From Chinchilla lanigera (lineage: Eukaryota > Chordata > Mammalia > Rodentia > Chinchillidae): DNA of 64,000 nucleotides. Shown in pieces: positions 43,690 through 55,965 of the stretch. Numbering within the stretch: the first letter of the stretch is position 1; each line of letters opens with the position of its first letter. The translations under genes and the position numbers were made by a program. The stretch lies in assembly GCF_000276665.1 (NCBI RefSeq), contig NW_004955465.1, positions 335,814-399,813 on the forward strand, written 5' to 3'. The notes under the pieces are model-generated. The model worked only from the letters and a program-made list of their open reading frames with translations. It was not told where the DNA came from and did no database searches.

Positions 43690-44110
43690 AGATAATATTG
43701 GAGAATATTTTTATGATCTTGGATTAAGAAGATTCTCAAATAGCCACAAAAGTGCTATGATAAAGGAAAAGCTACAAGACAATGAAGTCCTTCAAATTTA
43801 AGATCTCTGCTCAACAAAAAACACTGTTAAAATAGTAAAAAGGCAGTCAACAGGGTGTGAGAAGTTATCTGTATTACCTATGACTCATATCCAGGATATA
43901 TAAAAACTACAAATAAATAATGAAAAACAAACCCAGTGACATGATCAGACATATCCTAAAAGAAGGTAAGCAATTTGCTAATGATAAATTGTCATTAGGA
44001 AAATGAAAATTAAAACTATGAGATGAGATACCACTTCATGCTTAACAACCTGACTATAATTTAAAAGCCCAATAATTCCAAATGTTCTGAAGGATTTAAA
44101 TACACATACT
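43690..44110 (+). mobile_element. L1 ORF2 3' part, right half of the interrupted copy
   Basis: 'gagaatatttttatgatctt' (43701), then 'aaaaacactgttaaaatagt', 'atgataaattgtcattagga' (43979) and 'gatgagataccacttcatgc' continue ORF2 in sense from the point where 40218-40800 stops. Confidence 0.8.
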
Positions 44111-44209
44111 GAACATATATGCCAATTTACATCTCAGAATATAATACCTCAAAGTAGCAGCCACAGAAGCAAAGTTTCTCTTTGTCTCATTCCTCATCCT
44201 TGCTATGAG

Positions 44210-44515
44210 AGTTAACTGTGGTGTCAACTTGAATAGGACATGCCCAGCTGATTGGTATAGCACAATTCTGGGTGTATCTGATTAACTCTCTGAAGAGGGA
44301 AGACCCATTCTGGATGTGGGTGGCACACACAATAGACTTGTAGCCCGGGTGGGATGAAAAGGGAATGAAGAAGGAAGTCTTATTTTTGCTTCTTCAGAGG
44401 AGCTCCAGTCTATCCCATCATGTTTGGCTGTCTGGCATAAGACGCCAATGTTAGAAGGAGTCCTGACCCAGGTCCAGGAAGAAGGAATGTTGCACAGAGT
44501 GCCCAAGAGGAGTAC
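44210..44515 (+). mobile_element. ERVL-like LTR
   Basis: 'ttaactgtggtgtcaacttg', 'gcccagctgattggtatagc', 'tctgggtgtatctgattaac' and 'gaagggaagac'-type text follow the 5' half of MLT2/MT2-type LTRs, inverse to the fragment at 7490-7865. Subfamily is unsure. Confidence 0.5.
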
Positions 44516-44820
44516 AAACAGACAGGCCTGATTGGGTTCCCCTCAGTCTATTAGCATTAGATGCTACCCTTTATGCCTAATCACATTCTCACACCACTGC
44601 CCCTGCTTCATTAAATCTAAACATAAAAATAGCTCATTGGATTCTTTGCCCAGTCAATCTGAATCCTCCAGTGTCATACAAAACTGTAACCAAACAAATG
44701 TGTTATGGTTTCCTCTTGTTAATTTGTCTTTTGTTATAGATGCTTTGGCCATGAACCTTTATAATAAGCAGGAAAGGGATCGCCCCCTTCTTCCACTCCT
44801 CCAACAACAATGACAATAAA
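44516..44820 (+). mobile_element. LTR-like repeat of unresolved family
   Basis: 'ggtttcctcttgttaatttg' then 'tcttttgttatagatgcttt' and 'ggccatgaacctttataata' matches the block found near 58600-58680 and, inverted, near 35800. These look like the 3' part of one widespread mammalian LTR family. Confidence 0.45.
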
Positions 44821-46079
44821 CAAACTATTAAATGTGAATATATAGAAATTTTCAAACATGACATTAAAATCAAAGTAATTAAACATGATAAAATACAAAA
44901 GGTATGCTTCTAATTATATATGGCCCAAACAATAAAACTAACTTCTGGTGTTATGAGTCAGGACAGTGGTTATTTTTGGAGGGAAGGGAAAGGGAGACAA
45001 CCTAGAGCAAACATGTAGTGGGTATCTTGGGTGCTGATGATGTTCTTTGAGCAGAATGGTACTTACATGGGTGCCTGCATTTTGTAGTAGCTCATTGGCC
45101 ATACACTTATGATCTATGTGCTTTACTCTATTACATAATACTTCATTCAAAAGTTCTTATGGAATCCACAGGAGTTGTTTATTTTTTTAAGCCACTGTCT
45201 CTTTTGCCAATTACCTCTGTATGTTTTAATCCTCATAGCTACACAGGAAGAATAGCTGTGGAGATGCTCAGGTAAGAGTGAAAAGGAGACAGGTAGAGAA
45301 GCACAATTTGGAAACATCCACACAGTCTCCTTTGATTGGCTGAAGACCCATCTGGCTCCAAAATGTTCACCTTAAAAGGTCACCTGCCTAGCGACCACCT
45401 CACAGAAGGAACAGCTTCTGGGTGTACCTAGAGGAGTTCGTCTCAGAAGCATCAGATCAGGGAGATAACCTCATGAAGTTAGAGGCTCTGTGAAGCAATT
45501 TCATCCTTCTGCCCACTGTTCCACACGAGTCCTGCTCTTTTCTGTCCCGTCCTCTGTAAGTCTTACAAGTGGTTTTACTCACAAGACAGTGACTTAAATT
45601 TATATCAAATGGCACAGATTTAGATTTTCCTAGACACTGGGTCATGTTTGGAGGTCTGTTGTTTTTTATTTTTTATTTTTTTTGATCTGTTGTTTTTTAA
45701 TACTTGATATCAAAGAATTTTATTCCTGAGTCCTAGAAATTTTAATCTTCATGAAATAGAGAATTTTGACCATCTTAATGGGAGATGAATATTCATTCCA
45801 TCTCCTTCATAGCTTCTTCCTTGAAATCTTAAATGAGATTTCCTAAATTCATTTCCTCTGCATGTTTCCCTAGCTGGGACTATTCCTGGTGTTGATTACT
45901 TTCTCTGGCAGAGGTACAACTGCTCTTCTGTCCACGGCTGGTGGAAGCTGATGTTAAGCCCAGTGGTGTATTTTCATAAACTTTGGTGGTTGAGAGAATG
46001 CCTGGTATTCTCCCAACCTGCCTAGGGTGGCAGGCAGGGGAGGTTTCAGACATGTCTCCGCTAGGGTGGGAAAAACACA
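44821..46079. other. unrecognised noncoding stretch
   Basis: No family is assigned. There is a T-rich run at 45661-45682. No exon is supported. Confidence 0.4.
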
Positions 46080-46300
46080 GTCCTGGAGTCAGACAGACTG
46101 GAGCCCAGATACAGGGGCTTTGCTCACTAGATGCTTAGCCTTGGACAAATGATTTGCTCTTGCTTGGACTTAGTTTCCTAAATTATGAAATAAATAAAAC
46201 ACTACGTACATCACAGAAAGGTTATATGTGAAGCATAAAACAATCTATGTAAAGTGTTTGGTAAGATGACTGCTATAGTAATAACAATAACAACGGCATC
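46080..46300 (+). mobile_element. MIR SINE
   Basis: 'cctggagtcagacagactgg' (46082), 'cttggacaaatgatttgctc' and 'tagtttcctaaattatgaaa' then 'gtaaagtgtttggtaagatg' follow complete MIR order in sense, including the 5' tRNA-like part. Confidence 0.85.
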
Positions 46301-46334
46301 ACAAATGGACCCTGCAATGTACCAGGCATATTTT

Positions 46335-46668
46335 ACAGTCATCCCTTGGTGTCTGCAGTGGGCTGGCTCCAGGATCCCTAAGGGTACCAAAACTCCATGG
46401 ATTTTGTAAGTCCTTTTATACAGTGGTGTAGTACTTGCATATGACCTGAAGTCATCTTCCTGTACATTCAAAATAATCTTTAAATGACTTACAATACCCT
46501 ATGCAATGTAAATGTTATTTAAATAGTTGTTTTACTGTATTATGTAGGGAATAATGACAAGAAAAAAGTCCATACATGTTCAGTGCTGAGACACTTTAAA
46601 AATCATTTTGTATTTTCAATCTGCAGTAGATCAAATCCACAGATGAATACATAAAGGTTCCCCTGCTC
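46335..46668. mobile_element. MER2-like Tigger nonautonomous transposon
   Basis: The left end is 'cagtcatcccttggtgtctg', then 'gctggctccaggatccctaa', 'cagtggtgtagtacttgcat', 'atgcaatgtaaatgttattt' and the right end 'gatcaaatccacagatgaat'. It is the same class and layout as 17361-17695. Confidence 0.88.
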
Positions 46669-46689
46669 TGTGCTGCTTCACAATAAATC

Positions 46690-46858
46690 CAGCAGACAGG
46701 TTCTGTTACTATTACCAATTTATAAATGAGGAGCAGAAGCACAGAGAGATTAAGAAACTTGCACCAAGTCAGATAGCTTTGCCCAAGGGTGGAGCAGGGC
46801 TTTGACCCAGGTGGTCTGGCCACAGGGCCCGTGTTCTTATCCACAACGCCAGACCGGT
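46690..46858 (-). mobile_element. MIR SINE, antisense
   Basis: 'accaatttataaatgaggag', 'agcacagagagattaagaaa', 'cttgcaccaagtcagatagc' and 'agggctttgacccaggtggt' follow the reverse complement of MIR nearly from end to end. Confidence 0.9.
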
Positions 46859-49429
46859 TTCTTGTCCCTAGTGTGGAGATAACAAAGCATGGAGTACGTG
46901 CTTCGTGTAACTCATCTTTCATCCTCTTCCTCACACATTTTGATGGCATATCTGATTTTCAAGTTTAGAAAGAGAGAAAGAAGGAAGATCCCTATGTTTT
47001 GCTTCCATTTACAGCTCCTCATATTTTATATCTTTACCAGTACTTCCTCAAAGATGAATAGGGCTGCTTTGATCAACTCTGCCTCACCAATAAGCATACG
47101 TCAAGCACCTATGGCATGCTAGGTGAGCGAGAGGAAAAGAGGTAGAGTCCACTTCTTTCCCCTTCCCCCTCCTTCCTGTGGAGTTAATAAGTCCACAAGG
47201 AAACCCTGTGACTTAAACAATGAGCAATAAACTTTGAGTAGCCATGGTCCATCACTCACACGGCCTGACCTAGGAAGAGACGTTCTCAGAAACCTAGAGC
47301 CCAAGCCAGCCCTGAGTTATGCCAAGACAGCATTCTCCAGCCTGGGTGTGCTTTGCTGGTTTGTCCCTGCCTGAGATAGCAGGTACATTGTTCCTGACTT
47401 CTGGACATGTTTGCCCGCAGCAGCCTCTGACCTTCCAGAAATTGCTTTGCCATTTATAGAGCAGGTTTTAATTTTAACTTCTTCCTTCTCTCTCTTTTTC
47501 ATCAAGAATTAATTAAAACACCACTGCAAGCACAGACTCACTCTGATTGGCAAGAAAGGAAAAAGAAAAGAAAAGAAATGCACTTAATTGTTTCCCACAC
47601 CTGGAGTCCTAGAGAATTTTGCTGAGACTGGAACTCAAGACACTCCCTTCTCCAGCCCAAATGCTCTTGCTGAGGGTGGTGAATTTTACCAGGCACCCCA
47701 GGTCTGGGGGTTGAGAGCAAGAGCAAGGGAATGTCCCTAAAGTGCATGCCTGCCACACATGAATACATTGCGACTTACACAAGACCAATGCAGGTGCAGT
47801 TCAAGACATTTCCATACCTCTCCCTCATCTCCACTCTCTTTCTCCTTCTGAGAAAGCTTGGGAAGCATTCTCCCTAGAAACAGAGTTTTCATGAATATTT
47901 AGGTCCCAGTCCTCAACTGTAAAGTCATCGGTTCTCCCCACAGAGGAAGCTAAGAGCAGGTACTGGGGCTTGGAGAGCTTCTCTGAGACCTTCTTCTTGT
48001 CACTTTTGTGCTCCTACAAGCCCTGATCTAAGAAGTACATTAAGTGGAATAACCTATTCCACTTTTGGGATTTGCTGTTAGGCTCCAGAATTTTTCCAGG
48101 GTTAGTCAAAGAACAGCAGTGATCATAAAAAAAAAAAAAAAAAAAAACAACTATAATAATATACCAAAAACTACGTAGTAATACCCAAACTATATAGTAA
48201 TATAGTAATATGCATAGTAATATGGGCACTGGGAAGTTTCCTGAGATCCGTGTTATATTGGAATCAACATTGGTGTTTCTTCTACACTAGACATTCTCAA
48301 AACAGACGTGAAGGGAAGGCAAGCAACTGCAGTTCCCCATATCTGCACCATTTGCTTCCCTCTTTGTTCTGTGTCCTCTGTTGCCTGCATCTCAGAGCAG
48401 CAAGAGTCAGTCCTGAGGCTGGAAGGGCCCAGGAGTGGGGGGGCGGGCAGAATTGACAGCCAGTGTCCAGTAGAAGGAAAAGTGGCTTCTCTGGTGATAT
48501 AGGACTGATTTCCTTTTAAAACCCCCAAGAGCGACTGCATCTACCAATCTCCTAGGAATTTTCAGACTCTACGGAAACAATAAGAAAGCAACTGAAACTA
48601 TTTCTGAAAAGTTTTGCATTGTTGGTGAGTCTACATACAGCCTCATTGGCTTTGATATTTGCTGGACTGGAGAGAGGAGAAATGTGAAATGCAATCATCT
48701 GACTTGTTTGGGAGCTTTGGCCAAGGCCCAACTTACTCTGAATTGAGACTGAAAAAGCAGAAATTCCTCCCTGGGATCTGCCTGGAATTTTTTTAGAAGC
48801 CTCTGCAGAGTGTAATGTGGGAAAACAGTTGCCTGTTATACTTGTGCACCAGAATTACAGATCCTTTCCCTCTAAGAATCTTTGCAAAATGACTCAGGAA
48901 GCCTGAACTTTAGATGGATGAGAAGTTCCCTGAATTGAAGGGACTCAGTTGATCCTGGGTCTTACAGCAAGCACTGCCACTTGTGCCTTGGCTTGTGTCT
49001 TAGGTTTGAGTCCCCAGAAGCAAACCCTGCGTGACTCATTTAAGGAACATCCCCAGGGTGATTGGGAAGCAGAAAGGAAGGGTTGTAGGCTGGGCACAAC
49101 ATCAAGCCGAGTCTTTAGGATGGAAAGGTTGAATTATGACTTACACCATCCCCAGGTCTTCCTTTGGACTGTTACTATGCTCCTGGTCAGGGGCCAGGGA
49201 AGCTGGAGTGTTTATATTCTTCTTCCTGTCTGTCATTCACTGGGTAAGGGCTGTCCTTTATAGAAGGAAACTAACTCCATCAATGCATTCTCAAAATAGT
49301 TTCCGGACCTTGAAGGTAGCCCCTGACAAAGAAACACAGGTGCTGCTTGGCACCCTGGAACCTAGGTCCATGGAAATGACTGAGGGATTCCAAGGGCTGT
49401 TGTCCAAGCCCTGACTGCATCAGCCACAG
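46859..49429. other. repeat-poor, unrecognised; poly(A) 21-mer at 48127-48147
   Basis: No interspersed repeat is named. The A21 run is followed by short AT-rich direct repeats ('atatagtaatatagtaatat' near 48192), but no SINE body precedes it. The stretch 48560-48960 is repeat-free. No exon is supported. Confidence 0.35.
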
Positions 49430-49800
49430 ACCTAAGATGGACTGAGTAGTGTCCCTTGCTCCCCATTCATACATTGAATTCTTAATCCCCATTCTGGCTA
49501 TATGTGCAGATGGGGTTTTTAGGAGACAATTAAGACTAAATAAGGGCACAAGGACAGGGTCCTCACCCAATAGGACCAGTGGCCTTATAAGAAGAGGATG
49601 AGACATCAAAGATCTCTCTGTCTCTCTCCATACACACTCAGGGAAAGGCCTCACACTGGGGACATAGCTGGGATGTGAGGCCTTGCTGGGAAGTCCATGG
49701 ATGGACACCTTGATCTCAGACTTTCAGAACTGTGGGAAACAAATTGCTATTTTTAGACCTCCCCATCTGTGGTGTTTTGCAACCCAAGCAGACTAAGACA
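49430..49800 (+). mobile_element. MLT1 (MaLR) LTR
   Basis: 'gatggactgagtagtgtccc', 'ccattctggctatatgtgca', 'cttataagaagaggatgaga', 'ggacaccttgatctcagact', 'cagaactgtgggaaacaaat' and 'aagcagactaagaca' is textbook MLT1 order. The minus frame 49280-49708 (142 codons) is an antisense reading of this LTR. Confidence 0.92.
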
Positions 49801-52359
49801 GGACCCGATGGCCCTCAGCTGGCCGGTCGCTGCTTGGGTCAGTTGTACACAAAGGGGGTACATTATCTGTAGGAGAGTTTCTGCTGGGCGGACCCCTGAT
49901 GCCCAGCACTGCGGGAGCTGCGTGGCCTCTGCAGACTCATCAGTGACTTGGATGTTGCTGTAGGTTCCATAGTTAGTGACTACCCGTGTTCCCTTGAGCT
50001 GTGCACTCATTGCACCCAAATTTTTCTGGTTCACATGCCCCAGTGTGACTTCCTAGAGTTGGGGCAGAAGCCATGCCAGTAATGGGGCACTGAGTCCATC
50101 TCTATTTCTCTCTTACTTCCCAGCCATTCTACCAGAGAAGCATGCACAAAACTGGCTACGAAAGAACCAGCGCATCTCCTAAACTTCCTGACCACCCTTC
50201 AATGTGGAGATGCCAAAATGACATAGGAACCATCGGGATTATACAAGTCCGGCCAACCTGCTCACATGGCAGGAACTTGTAACTTGGGCTGACCATGGTT
50301 AGCAACCAAGCACTCAGCTTACACTGCAGGCAAAGACTTCTGAATCCACAGCCTTGTCCTATAACACCAAGAAAGCAACTTGAAGTGTGCCTGCCTGGTG
50401 GTGGTCAGCCAGCCTGGCAAGGGGCACAGACGGTAGATGCTGGAACAGACCTGGAGTCAGTTTCTCTTCCTGCAGCACGATCAGGGGGCTGGTCAGAGTG
50501 TGAGGAGTGAAGCGACTATTCAGAAGCAGAAAGCCCCAAGCCACTGGTGCAAACCCTGCTAGTTATGCCATGCCACCATCGAACACTAGGTCCTTGTCAA
50601 ATATACTTCCTCAGACTAAAAATAATCACTCACACATAAACAAATGTGAATGTATTTTTAACTTGAAAGCCTCAGAAAACCCACCTTCAGGTTGGGTTTC
50701 CGGGCTCTCTTTCCAAGTCCCAGGTAGATCACAACAGTTACTGCAACTGCTTCCAAAATAGGCGACTATGACCCAGAGTGACATCTGATTGTGGGTGCTA
50801 AAGTGACTTTGCACTGAAAGATTAGAATCTTTAACTGTCTTGTGGTTGCAGAAGGCCAGAGAGGCCAGAACTTTAAAGAGGATGAGAGCTTAACAATTCA
50901 AGGTGAATCATTCCAAAAAGGCCACTCATGTAGAGGGTCATCCATGTGGCTTCTGCCGAAACGTTAGCCAGCGGAAACCAAGGAAACCCGCCACCCAACC
51001 AAGCTGGTGGCAGCTTCCCCATGGGGTTCCCCCCAGGGCAAGATGAGAAGGAAGAGAAACTGACTAACTGTCACCAACCTGAAAGAGTTGGAGGGCTGGC
51101 ACCATAGTGACATTATATAGAAAGTCTTTTTTTAAAAAGGTATACATATAGCAGACGATCTCTAGGTAAATGCTTATAGTTAATAAAAAAAACACTATGC
51201 TCCTGCCAAAGTGCTCTTTTCCTAACTTTTTTTTTATACCAGAAATCAGACACCCATGGCCTTTTCTTTGCACTATCATTCCCTGAAAGTCAGACACTGA
51301 GCAAATAAATGTTTGCACTGAGAGACCTAGTTCCACTTTTCAGTATTCTGTATCACCAGCAGGTAAGGGTAAGAATAATGAGAAAAACTCATGGGGTAAA
51401 TAGATAATGATAGAAGGGAACTAAATATGCCTCCAAAATCAAGTGGCTTAGAGCTAGTGAAGTGACAGAAGCACTTTGCTAGTGACCAGAATGAAGGCTG
51501 CTTGACTCTTAGGCTCTGCTAAGGCCATGACCTCGTGTGTCCAGTTCTGATAAAGCAGATATTCACTCTGAAGTACCAAGAAGGAAACAGGGGCGGCAGG
51601 GCAGAACCTTGGCCTTTCAACTTCAAGTTCATTCATAAACTTCTCCCTCTGCCACTGGCGCTTCCTTGACCTTGGACGGAACGTGACTGCTTTGTTATTG
51701 GGCAAGAGGAGGAATCCTCCCACCGTGCCAACCTCACCCCCTTCTCCCTTCCCTGAGGAGGAGCTGAGAGTGAACGAGATGGAGCCTGCCCAGAGATGGA
51801 GTTTTGGGATGTGAGGTAATGTTGGTTCCCTGACTGTGGCTGAAACCAGAAGGAACTTGGCAGGGCCATGGGGAGGGGAGTGCCGCTGTGGCGATTTTCT
51901 TTATGTTTGGCCTGGATGTGGTCCAACCTTAAACTCAAATGAAAACTTTAGAAATGTTATATGACCAGAGTGTGCATGTGTGTATTTTGGGGTGAAAGTG
52001 GGAGGTGGGAGGTGGCTGCCAGCCACAAGGAGCAGCGAAATTAAAGTATGATAGCTTAACTGCAAAATTAAACTCTCACCAGCACCAATAAAAGAGGGGC
52101 GATCCGTATCTGCCCAATTCCCAGACTGTGTTCCAGCCACACACCTGTCCCTTGTAGATCCAGTCACTTACTAACAGTATTGCTAACCTGAGCTCAATCT
52201 CTACTTCTACAACAACCCTCAACATCTCCAGTTGCCACTTAGAACTATAAATCAGGTGGAAGGCAACCTCTTTCCACTCAGAGTGCAAACAATCGTGATT
52301 TTTAAATATTAAAGTTGCCCACGCTTCCAAGATGGATTTGGGAAGTCACAAATGCTGAG
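49801..52359. other. repeat-poor, unrecognised
   Basis: No repeat family is identified in about 2.5 kb. Many short overlapping frames on both strands are without domains. The region adjoins the enhancer-like block at 52360 and may share its sparse-repeat character. Confidence 0.35.
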
Positions 52360-53340
52360 TGGCTCAGTGCATTCCGGTTCTGTATTTTTTCAAAGGGCCT
52401 TTCCGATGCCGGGCAACTGACTGTGTGGTGAGTGTGTGGATACGGAAGCATATGTTTGCAAAACAGATGAAACATTTGTGTATAAAAACATTTTCACGGT
52501 AGTTAGTATCAACAGAGAAGAACTTATCTTTCACAAGTGATTAGAAGTGGCTTTCCGTGGGTGCCTGTGAAATGACAGATTGTGCAACTCTTAGGGGGAA
52601 AGAAAGCTTGAAGGGGAAAAACCCTACTGGTAATCATATTTTGACCTTGAGAGGAAAGAATAGATGCTAGTTTGCGCATAAAAAATGAACTGCTCCAAAG
52701 TTTACATTCAGAAAAACCTTAGTTGCCTGCTCATAAATAGAGAACAGAATTTTTGATTACTGAGGTTAATGCTCCTTTTCTAAAGTGCAAATATTGTATA
52801 TAATTAGATTAAGAAGAGATTTCAGAAGAAAGGGTGACGATTTGAGTCAATGCGAGTCAACAAAGGCACATTTTGATTTTATTAGCGAGCTATTAGAGCC
52901 GTCTTTGGCATTTTCTGTGTGATGCATGGCGTCAGGATGTTGCTGTTGAAAGTCATTTGTGTCCCCCGTCTGGGCTAATTGAGTGACAATAATAAAACGC
53001 TGTTTTTAGATAAACAATGGGTGGCGGAGCTCCATCCGTCCCTGCAGGGAGCCTGTTGATGCCTTTCAAAGACGGACCGGCTGAGCTCACATGCCACAGT
53101 CATTTCACAGAGGAGAGTTTAAATCAAGTGAATTGAAGGAACGTAGTTTTGAAATGGAAATCAGCGAGCCTGGTTTGGAGCAGCCTCCTTGTCAATGGGA
53201 AGCCAGAGGCTCGACTGCCACCGACTGCCACAGTCTGGTCTTCTCCTAGTCTCATTCAAAGGAAGGAGACCCTGAGCCACAGCGGAGATTGCAAGTTAGG
53301 GAGACACGGGCATAAAACCTCCCATGTCATATGTTTCGTG
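52360..53340. promoter_or_regulatory. candidate conserved noncoding element / enhancer
   Basis: This is a repeat-free block with clustered transcription-factor-like words. There is an aataaaac HOX/CDX-like site at about 52990, an aaacaatggg SOX-like site at about 53012-53021, a cctttcaaag TCF/LEF-like site at about 53062-53071, 'gggctaattgagtgacaata' near 52972, and AP-1-like gagtcaa words at 52844-52862. No open frame with a known domain crosses it. Motif matches alone occur by chance, so the call is inference from density plus absence of repeats. Confidence 0.4.
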
Positions 53341-53947
53341 TAGAGTTTGGGTGCAGAACAGGCTGACATTTGAAATAGCAGCATAAACCCCAGCTGCCCG
53401 CTGTCTCTCCCTCCATTCTGCATAGAGACAAGATAGACCCAAGACAGAGGAACAGACAGAAGGCCCCACGGAGGACGGAAGGGGGAATTTGCTGCCGCCC
53501 TCAGCCAGTAGGAAAAATTTTCTTTTTAGGACCATGGACTTTTTTTTTTTATTCATCCCCTCCTTCTCTCTCAAAATGTGTCCCTCTCTCTTCCTCCCTC
53601 CAAATCTAGAATAAAACACATCTAGAGTGAACCTTGACTTTGGGTTGAGCTTAGGATCTTGGGCTATAGACTGAGAATGAAAGACCCTGGCAGGCTTGCC
53701 TCCCACTGGCTGTATCCGAACACAACCTACCACAACCACCAAGCTTTCGTGGGGCCAAGGATGGGGTTTTAATACCTCCCTCTTTTCAGCCATCAACCTC
53801 CTCTGAACTGACTCATGCTAAGTAGACGCTGTGTGCTTGCTTGGCAAACACAGCTTCCAGGCAGCTCTGCTAAGCTCCACGAACTCACCACTATGAAATT
53901 TCGTTGTTGCCCCGAACATTCAAAAGTTGGGTTCAGTCCGTTGACAT
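53341..53947. other. unrecognised; longest gap-free minus frame of the window
   Basis: The minus-strand frame 53296-53796 has 166 codons. Its translation has no recognisable domain, no signal peptide, and contains a KKKKK run from a T-rich tract (53531-53550). I treat it as chance. Confidence 0.35.
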
Positions 53948-54120
53948 TTTCATTCAGTACCTCTTGCTTGAGCACCTGCTGGCCTGAGGTCCTGTGCTGG
54001 TTGCTAAGGAGCTAAAGACCAGCAAGTAGAGCTTGAAGCCGTGCAGACAGATAGACAGATAAGTAGAATAAAATAGGTGATTGCTCTGGAGAGGCATGTT
54101 CAGGAGACCATGCACGGCTT
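53948..54120 (-). mobile_element. L2 3' fragment, antisense
   Basis: 'cattcagtacctcttgcttg', then agcacctgctggcctgagg and 'cctgtgctggttgctaagga' follow the reverse complement of the L2 3' end. Confidence 0.7.
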
Positions 54121-54269
54121 CCTCTCTCAGCATACCCAATTCAGATCAACCAGTTGTCTTTTAGGGTTTACAGAGGAGGAAAAATTTCTTTGTCCTCTTA
54201 GCTTCCTAGGTTCTCTGGATGGCACCTTATAAATTGGACTAAAAAAAGAAAACCAACAAATTAACAACA

Positions 54270-54760
54270 CAAAAACAAAACAAAAGTTTATTAACATGCA
54301 CATGGGAGTACTCCAAGATAAGCAACCCCCAAAGTGGTTAGAATGTGGCTGATGTACCATCTTAGGCTAAAACAAAGGAATTGGGGTTTAGCACTCCAAG
54401 GTGGGGCCAGCAAGTTATGGGAAGGTAACCAGGGCAACAGTGTGGTGAACTACGATGGTTTAGGAAGGTCTGTTGTGCAGAATTAAATCGGTGCCTTCCA
54501 CATTAATAAGTGCAGTAAATATCCTTCCTTTTCCTCCTATGGGTAAGGGAGACATCTCCATGAATGGAAATTTCCTTTACAAATGTGAATTCCTTTACAA
54601 AGGGAAAATGTGTGCCCTGTTTTTAGAGCTTTTCTTACATTGGTGGCCCTCAGTTTTCAATGATCTTCAGTTCAAAATACCCACACACCAAAGAGGCCTA
54701 TTTTGGGGTGGCCTATTCCGATTGCCTTCTGCCTTCTCCTGGTAATACTTTGACCTGACT
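54270..54760 (-). mobile_element. LTR-like repeat of unresolved family, antisense
   Basis: 'agtttattaacatgcacatg', 'ggagtactccaagataagca', and at the far end 'agaggcctattttggggtgg' with 'cctattccgattgccttctg' are blocks of a common mammalian LTR that I recognise but cannot name with certainty. Confidence 0.5.
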
Positions 54761-54792
54761 GCATGATCGCTCCTACCTGCTTCCTTCCTTGT

Positions 54793-55137
54793 GTCAGTTC
54801 ATCTTCTGCTGTGATAACAGAATACCTGAGGCTGGGTATGTCAAGGAAAGAGGCATGGTAGGTGGCATCACAGTGGCAGGAGCATGGGGGACAGGAAGCT
54901 ACAGCAACTCAAGGGTCAGGTTTACTGTTTTTATAAAGACCTGCTCTCAAGAAAGCTAAGCAGGGCCCCATGAGAACTTCACTAATCCCTTCTAAGGGCA
55001 GCTCCCACAAGACCCAAGTGTCCTGCATGAAGTCCCGCCTGTTAAAGGTCTCCCTACCTCTTAATACTGTCACACTGGGGACCAGTACCTGACCCACAAA
55101 CCCGTAGGAAACAAACATCACCTACACCATAGCAAGC
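54793..55137 (-). mobile_element. MaLR (MST-type) LTR, antisense
   Basis: 'tgtgtcagttcatcttctgc', 'gataacagaatacctgaggc', 'gacctgctctcaagaaagct'-type text, 'gtctccctacctcttaatac' and 'aaacaaacatcacctacacc' follow the reverse complement of an MST-type LTR, parallel to 30735-31066. Confidence 0.8.
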
Positions 55138-55416
55138 CCCTATACGAGAGACAGTGCCCTGACCCCATCATGACTGCAGACACAAAGTCCTTTCTGTCCA
55201 TTCCTTTGATCCAAACCACTGTGACAGGTTAAAAACCACTCTTTAAACAGCAGAGACTGTTGGGTACAGTAAACACAGACTGCCCTCTGTGCCCTGCCTG
55301 TCTGGAGCCTGGCCAGTACAAGTAGCCTCCAGACTCCATCTTTCCTTCCAAGTGGCTGTTCCTAACTTTTCCCCATCTTGGGCACATTTTAGTAATTTTT
55401 CACAAAGTCCCTGTGA

Positions 55417-55880
55417 TGACTAATCTTATGTGTCCACTTGGCTTGCTGTTGTACCCAGATGTTTGGTCAAATATCACTCCAGAGGCTGCTGCGAAGATGT
55501 TTTTAGATGTGATTAACATTTAACATCAATAGACCTTGAATGAAGCAGTTCACCTTCCATTATATGGGTGGCCTGAGAGGGCAGAACATTAAGCCCAAGA
55601 TGATTAATCTCAAGCTTTAAACTCTAACAGGATTTATCCTGCTGGGTTTTGAACTTGCTTGGGACCTTTGACCCCTCTTTCTCTACTAATTTCTCTCCCT
55701 TGGGTTGGGGTTGGCTCCTTTATCCCTGTGCCACCACTGTGTTCCTGGAAAAGGTTAACGTGTGGACTGGTTTCTCAGGCTCACAACTTGAGAAGACTAT
55801 TGCCCCAGAGTGGATTGCACTCCGAATCTCATCCACACCTTATATAAATGATATTTAGATGAAGTAAATACCAAAACAGG
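55417..55880 (+). mobile_element. ERVL-like LTR
   Basis: 'gatgactaatcttatgtgtc', 'cagatgtttggtcaaatatc', 'tttttagatgtgattaacat', 'catcaatagaccttgaatga' and 'tatatgggtggcctgagagg' follow the first half of an ERVL-class LTR. The second half ('cctttgacccctctttctct') is less familiar. The frames 55649-55858 lie within it. Confidence 0.6.
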
Positions 55881-55965
55881 CTAAGACTTGCAAAGGTGCT
55901 GGGATTGGGTGAATGCACTTTTCCAGTGGAAAGGTTATAAATGTGGGGGTTCTAGGGCATGGGCT

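Noticed and set aside
48127..48147. Poly(A) tail of a processed pseudogene or SINE
   Set aside because: No recognisable gene or SINE body precedes the A21 run, and no target-site duplication was found.
49280..49708. 142-codon minus-strand frame
   Set aside because: It is the antisense reading of an MLT1 LTR and its flank.
53296..53796. 166-codon minus-strand frame
   Set aside because: No domain, no family, a homopolymer lysine run from a T tract, and an isolated single frame. A frame of this length is expected by chance in 64 kb of six-frame reading.
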